Below are positions 20,337 to 21,544 of a stretch of 21,544 bases of DNA, one piece after another. Source of the DNA: a virus. Numbering within the stretch: the stretch's first letter is position 1; every line of letters starts with the position of its first letter. The position numbers and the translations under genes are program-made. The notes below the pieces were generated by a model. That model searched no databases, was not told the origin of the DNA, and worked only from the letters and a program-made list of their open reading frames with translations. The stretch covers positions 1 to 21,544 of the IMG/VR virus record IMGVR_UViG_3300020171_000141. One strand, 5' to 3'.

Positions 20337-21020
20337 ATGAGAACCTGTGAGTGCTGCGGCGCAAAGATTTGTATTGATTGTGGTAAAGCTATCTGGCCGA
20401 TTGGGTCGGATAGATGTCAAGGTTGCGCAAGTAAAGTTAGGTGGAGGGATTATCAGGCTCACCTTTGGAAGTGTATCTCCTGTGGCAAACCCATTAGTAA
20501 AGGGCAAAGCCATTGCCGCAGTTGTGCGCAAAAAGAAGGACGTAAAAAGCGGGGCACTACGGAACGCCAACGATTGAATGTCACGAAGGAATACCGAAAC
20601 TTTATCAAGTCTATCCAAGAACGAGAAAAATACCGTTGTCAGGATTGCGGTATAACTAATGGTATGGGGCATTCTATTACCTTCCATGTCCACCATATCA
20701 AATCTTGGACTGAATTTCCAGAACTTCGTTACATTCCTAGTAATGTCCTTTTGCTTTGTGCCAAATGTCATAAGCGCCGCCATCAAGGTCAACCACGCCC
20801 TCAAGGTATCCTGATACCAACACCTCGGAAATGTCACATCTGCGGTCAATCTTATTTTGCCAAATTTAGAACAAGATTTTGTGATTCTTGCCGCAAAACT
20901 TTCGCATGTCCTATTTGTGGGTCTAGCTGCTGTCGTCATGCTGCTCGCCCTAAAGCAGACCAAGCCGCTCTAATTCTGAAAGGACATAATGCCTCTCTGC
21001 CAATGTCAAATCCTCCCTAA
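20337..21020 (+). CDS. Cysteine-rich HNH endonuclease (probable homing endonuclease)
   Basis: The 227-residue product has 23 cysteines. Zinc-ribbon-like Cys pairs fill residues 4-63. The HNH nuclease core spans about 100-150: YRCQDCG, then HVHHIKSW (His117/119/120), NVLL (Asn136), CAKCHKRRH. Two further ribbons follow at 166-199 (CHICG, CDSC, CPICG). Such proteins nick or cut DNA at a target and spread their own gene. It lies between two fragments of a methyltransferase gene, on the opposite strand. The start has no ribosome site but follows an extended -10 element. The last 24 residues are antisense to the N-terminal methyltransferase fragment and may be an extension. To my eye its codon use is more AT-rich than its neighbours, suggesting separate origin. 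Confidence 0.85.
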   Translation: MRTCECCGAKICIDCGKAIWPIGSDRCQGCASKVRWRDYQAHLWKCISCGKPISKGQSHCRSCAQKEGRKKRGTTERQRLNVTKEYRNFIKSIQEREKYRCQDCGITNGMGHSITFHVHHIKSWTEFPELRYIPSNVLLLCAKCHKRRHQGQPRPQGILIPTPRKCHICGQSYFAKFRTRFCDSCRKTFACPICGSSCCRHAARPKADQAALILKGHNASLPMSNPP

Positions 21021-21387
21021 GAACAGATTCCTTACTAGCCGCATTTCCGCAATCCGGCGTGGGCTCGAGGCCGTACGCACCGCGCCAGGCATGACAACGC
21101 TGGCAGAATTGACCTTGAGAAGCGGTAAACTTCTGGAAATTATCTGTCCCGTGAGTATGCACTTTCTTGCTTGCCGTTCCCCCAGAAGCTACTAAGATTT
21201 GTTCCTCCCCCCACACATGCTCACAACCTTCGGCAGCGTCCCACACTAAGTCCTGGGAGCCGCTATACTTTCTGAGGCCCCAGTATGGAGGGCTAGTGCA
21301 AACTAGGTCCACGCTCTCCATTGGCATTTGCGCCAGCACGTCGAGCGCATTGCCCTGGTGGATGGCGGCCCAGCCATCGCTATACAT
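20950..21387 (-). CDS. DNA methyltransferase, N-terminal fragment (SPPY half)
   Basis: I prefer ATG 21387, whose A overlaps the stop of the upstream ORF (TAATG); ATG 21399 is an in-frame alternative. The fragment of about 145 residues begins YSDGWAAIHQGNALDVLAQM and carries DLVCTSPPYWGLRKY, the catalytic motif IV of N4/N6 amino-methyltransferases, then CEHVW and FCQRCHAWRGAYGLEPTP, a zinc-binding segment normally followed by a YV.H.V..F...RRVL region. That continuation is found instead in the fragment at 18812-20335. After PTPDCG the frame runs on for about 30 residues (SKESVLREDLTLAERHYVL and onward) and stops at TAG. It could pair with the C-terminal fragment as a two-chain enzyme or be a remnant. 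Confidence 0.82.
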   Translation of the reverse strand: MYSDGWAAIHQGNALDVLAQMPMESVDLVCTSPPYWGLRKYSGSQDLVWDAAEGCEHVWGEEQILVASGGTASKKVHTHGTDNFQKFTASQGQFCQRCHAWRGAYGLEPTPDCGNAASKESVLREDLTLAERHYVLSELERLGLL

Positions 21388-21542
21388 TACCTTCCCCATT
21401 CTGCAAAGACTTGGGCGATTACCGCCTGCCTGCCCTGCATATCGTCCACCAGCGCCACCAGCCCAGGCGTGAGCACCGAGACCTCACATAGCATGGCCAG
21501 GGCGTAGAGAGTGAGGATAAGGGCTTTCACTTGCCACCGCCG
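21387..21542 (-). CDS. Partial small protein upstream of the methyltransferase
   Basis: A minus-strand frame enters at the right edge and ends at TAA 21387-21389, giving 51 residues. It has a hydrophobic first half (VKALILTLYALAMLCEVSVL) and an acidic-to-neutral second half (LVALVDDMQGRQAVIAQVFA). The stop overlaps the methyltransferase ATG at 21387 (TAATG), so the two are probably coupled in one operon whose promoter is outside the window. No family is recognised; the start is not visible. Confidence 0.5.
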   Translation of the reverse strand, partial: RRWQVKALILTLYALAMLCEVSVLTPGLVALVDDMQGRQAVIAQVFAEWGR

Positions 21543-21544
21543 GA

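Larger units (their letters stand above)
20261..21052. repeat. 7-bp direct repeats bounding the HNH insertion
   Basis: TCCGCAA occurs at 20261-20267 and at 21046-21052, 785 bases apart. On the minus strand both copies read in frame as Cys-Gly, in the C- and N-terminal methyltransferase fragments respectively. Removing one copy and everything between them joins the fragments in one frame as PTPDCGQCYVCHSV. They could be a target duplication or a chance match. Confidence 0.45.

Noticed and set aside
20268-21045. Group I or group II intron, or intein, interrupting the methyltransferase
   Set aside because: The inserted segment is almost filled by an ORF on the opposite strand, leaving no room for a ribozyme core, and the methyltransferase frame is closed by stops in between, with no intein splice motifs at the joints.
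1-21544. CRISPR array, tRNA or rRNA genes, insertion sequences, phage integrase and attachment site
   Set aside because: I looked for direct repeats with regular spacing, cloverleaf-like segments, transposase motifs and integrase motifs and saw none.

Overview
This window is part of a tailed-phage genome (free phage or prophage), most likely siphovirus-like. It holds a nearly unbroken plus-strand run of head and tail genes from position 2 to 18241, then a minus-strand block from about 18287 to the right edge. Nearly all genes carry strong AGGAGG-type ribosome binding sites. Many are joined by ATGA, TAATG or GTGA overlaps, and GTG/TTG starts are common. TGA is used as an ordinary stop, so the genetic code looks standard. 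The host cannot be named from the sequence; no tRNA, rRNA, integrase or repressor gene is visible.

Layout, left to right. Positions 2-2154 hold the end of an upstream gene (terminase and portal are absent and are presumably just to the left) and a cassette of small and virion-associated genes, including a LamG lectin-like protein. Positions 2154-7756 are the head module: Mu-F-type head morphogenesis protein, an intrinsic terminator, a large ChaB/prohead-protease/scaffold fusion, two DUF2190-like decoration proteins and the HK97-fold major capsid protein. Positions 7825-9222 are the head-tail joining genes (connector, stopper, HK97 gp10-like, tail terminator). Positions 9233-10502 hold two tandem paralogous small virion proteins and the tail tube protein. 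Positions 10524-11143 are the tail assembly chaperone pair, probably made by a programmed -1 frameshift. The tape measure (11133-13421) is followed by a tail hub with a LamG domain nested inside its N-terminal domain, and two tail-fibre-like proteins. Positions 16726-18241 hold tiny proteins, a holin-like protein, a protein with a cysteine-peptidase-like C-terminal domain, and a signal-peptide or anchored protein; this may be the lysis region.

The minus-strand block reads right to left: a partial ORF, the N-terminal part of a DNA methyltransferase, its C-terminal part, a small membrane protein, a zinc-ribbon protein and perhaps one tiny ORF. The methyltransferase is split by a very cysteine-rich HNH endonuclease gene on the opposite strand. 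Motif IV (SPPY) lies in one fragment and motif I (DPFAGS) in the other. A 785-bp unit bounded by 7-bp direct repeats can be drawn whose exact removal restores one reading frame. This is the most interesting local structure: either a homing endonuclease that broke a methyltransferase, or one that turned it into a two-piece enzyme.

Together the genes encode capsid assembly and maturation, head-tail joining, a long non-contractile tail (no sheath gene is seen), host-surface binding through several lectin-like domains, probable lysis functions, and DNA modification. All functional calls come from reading the translations by eye; no database search was run.
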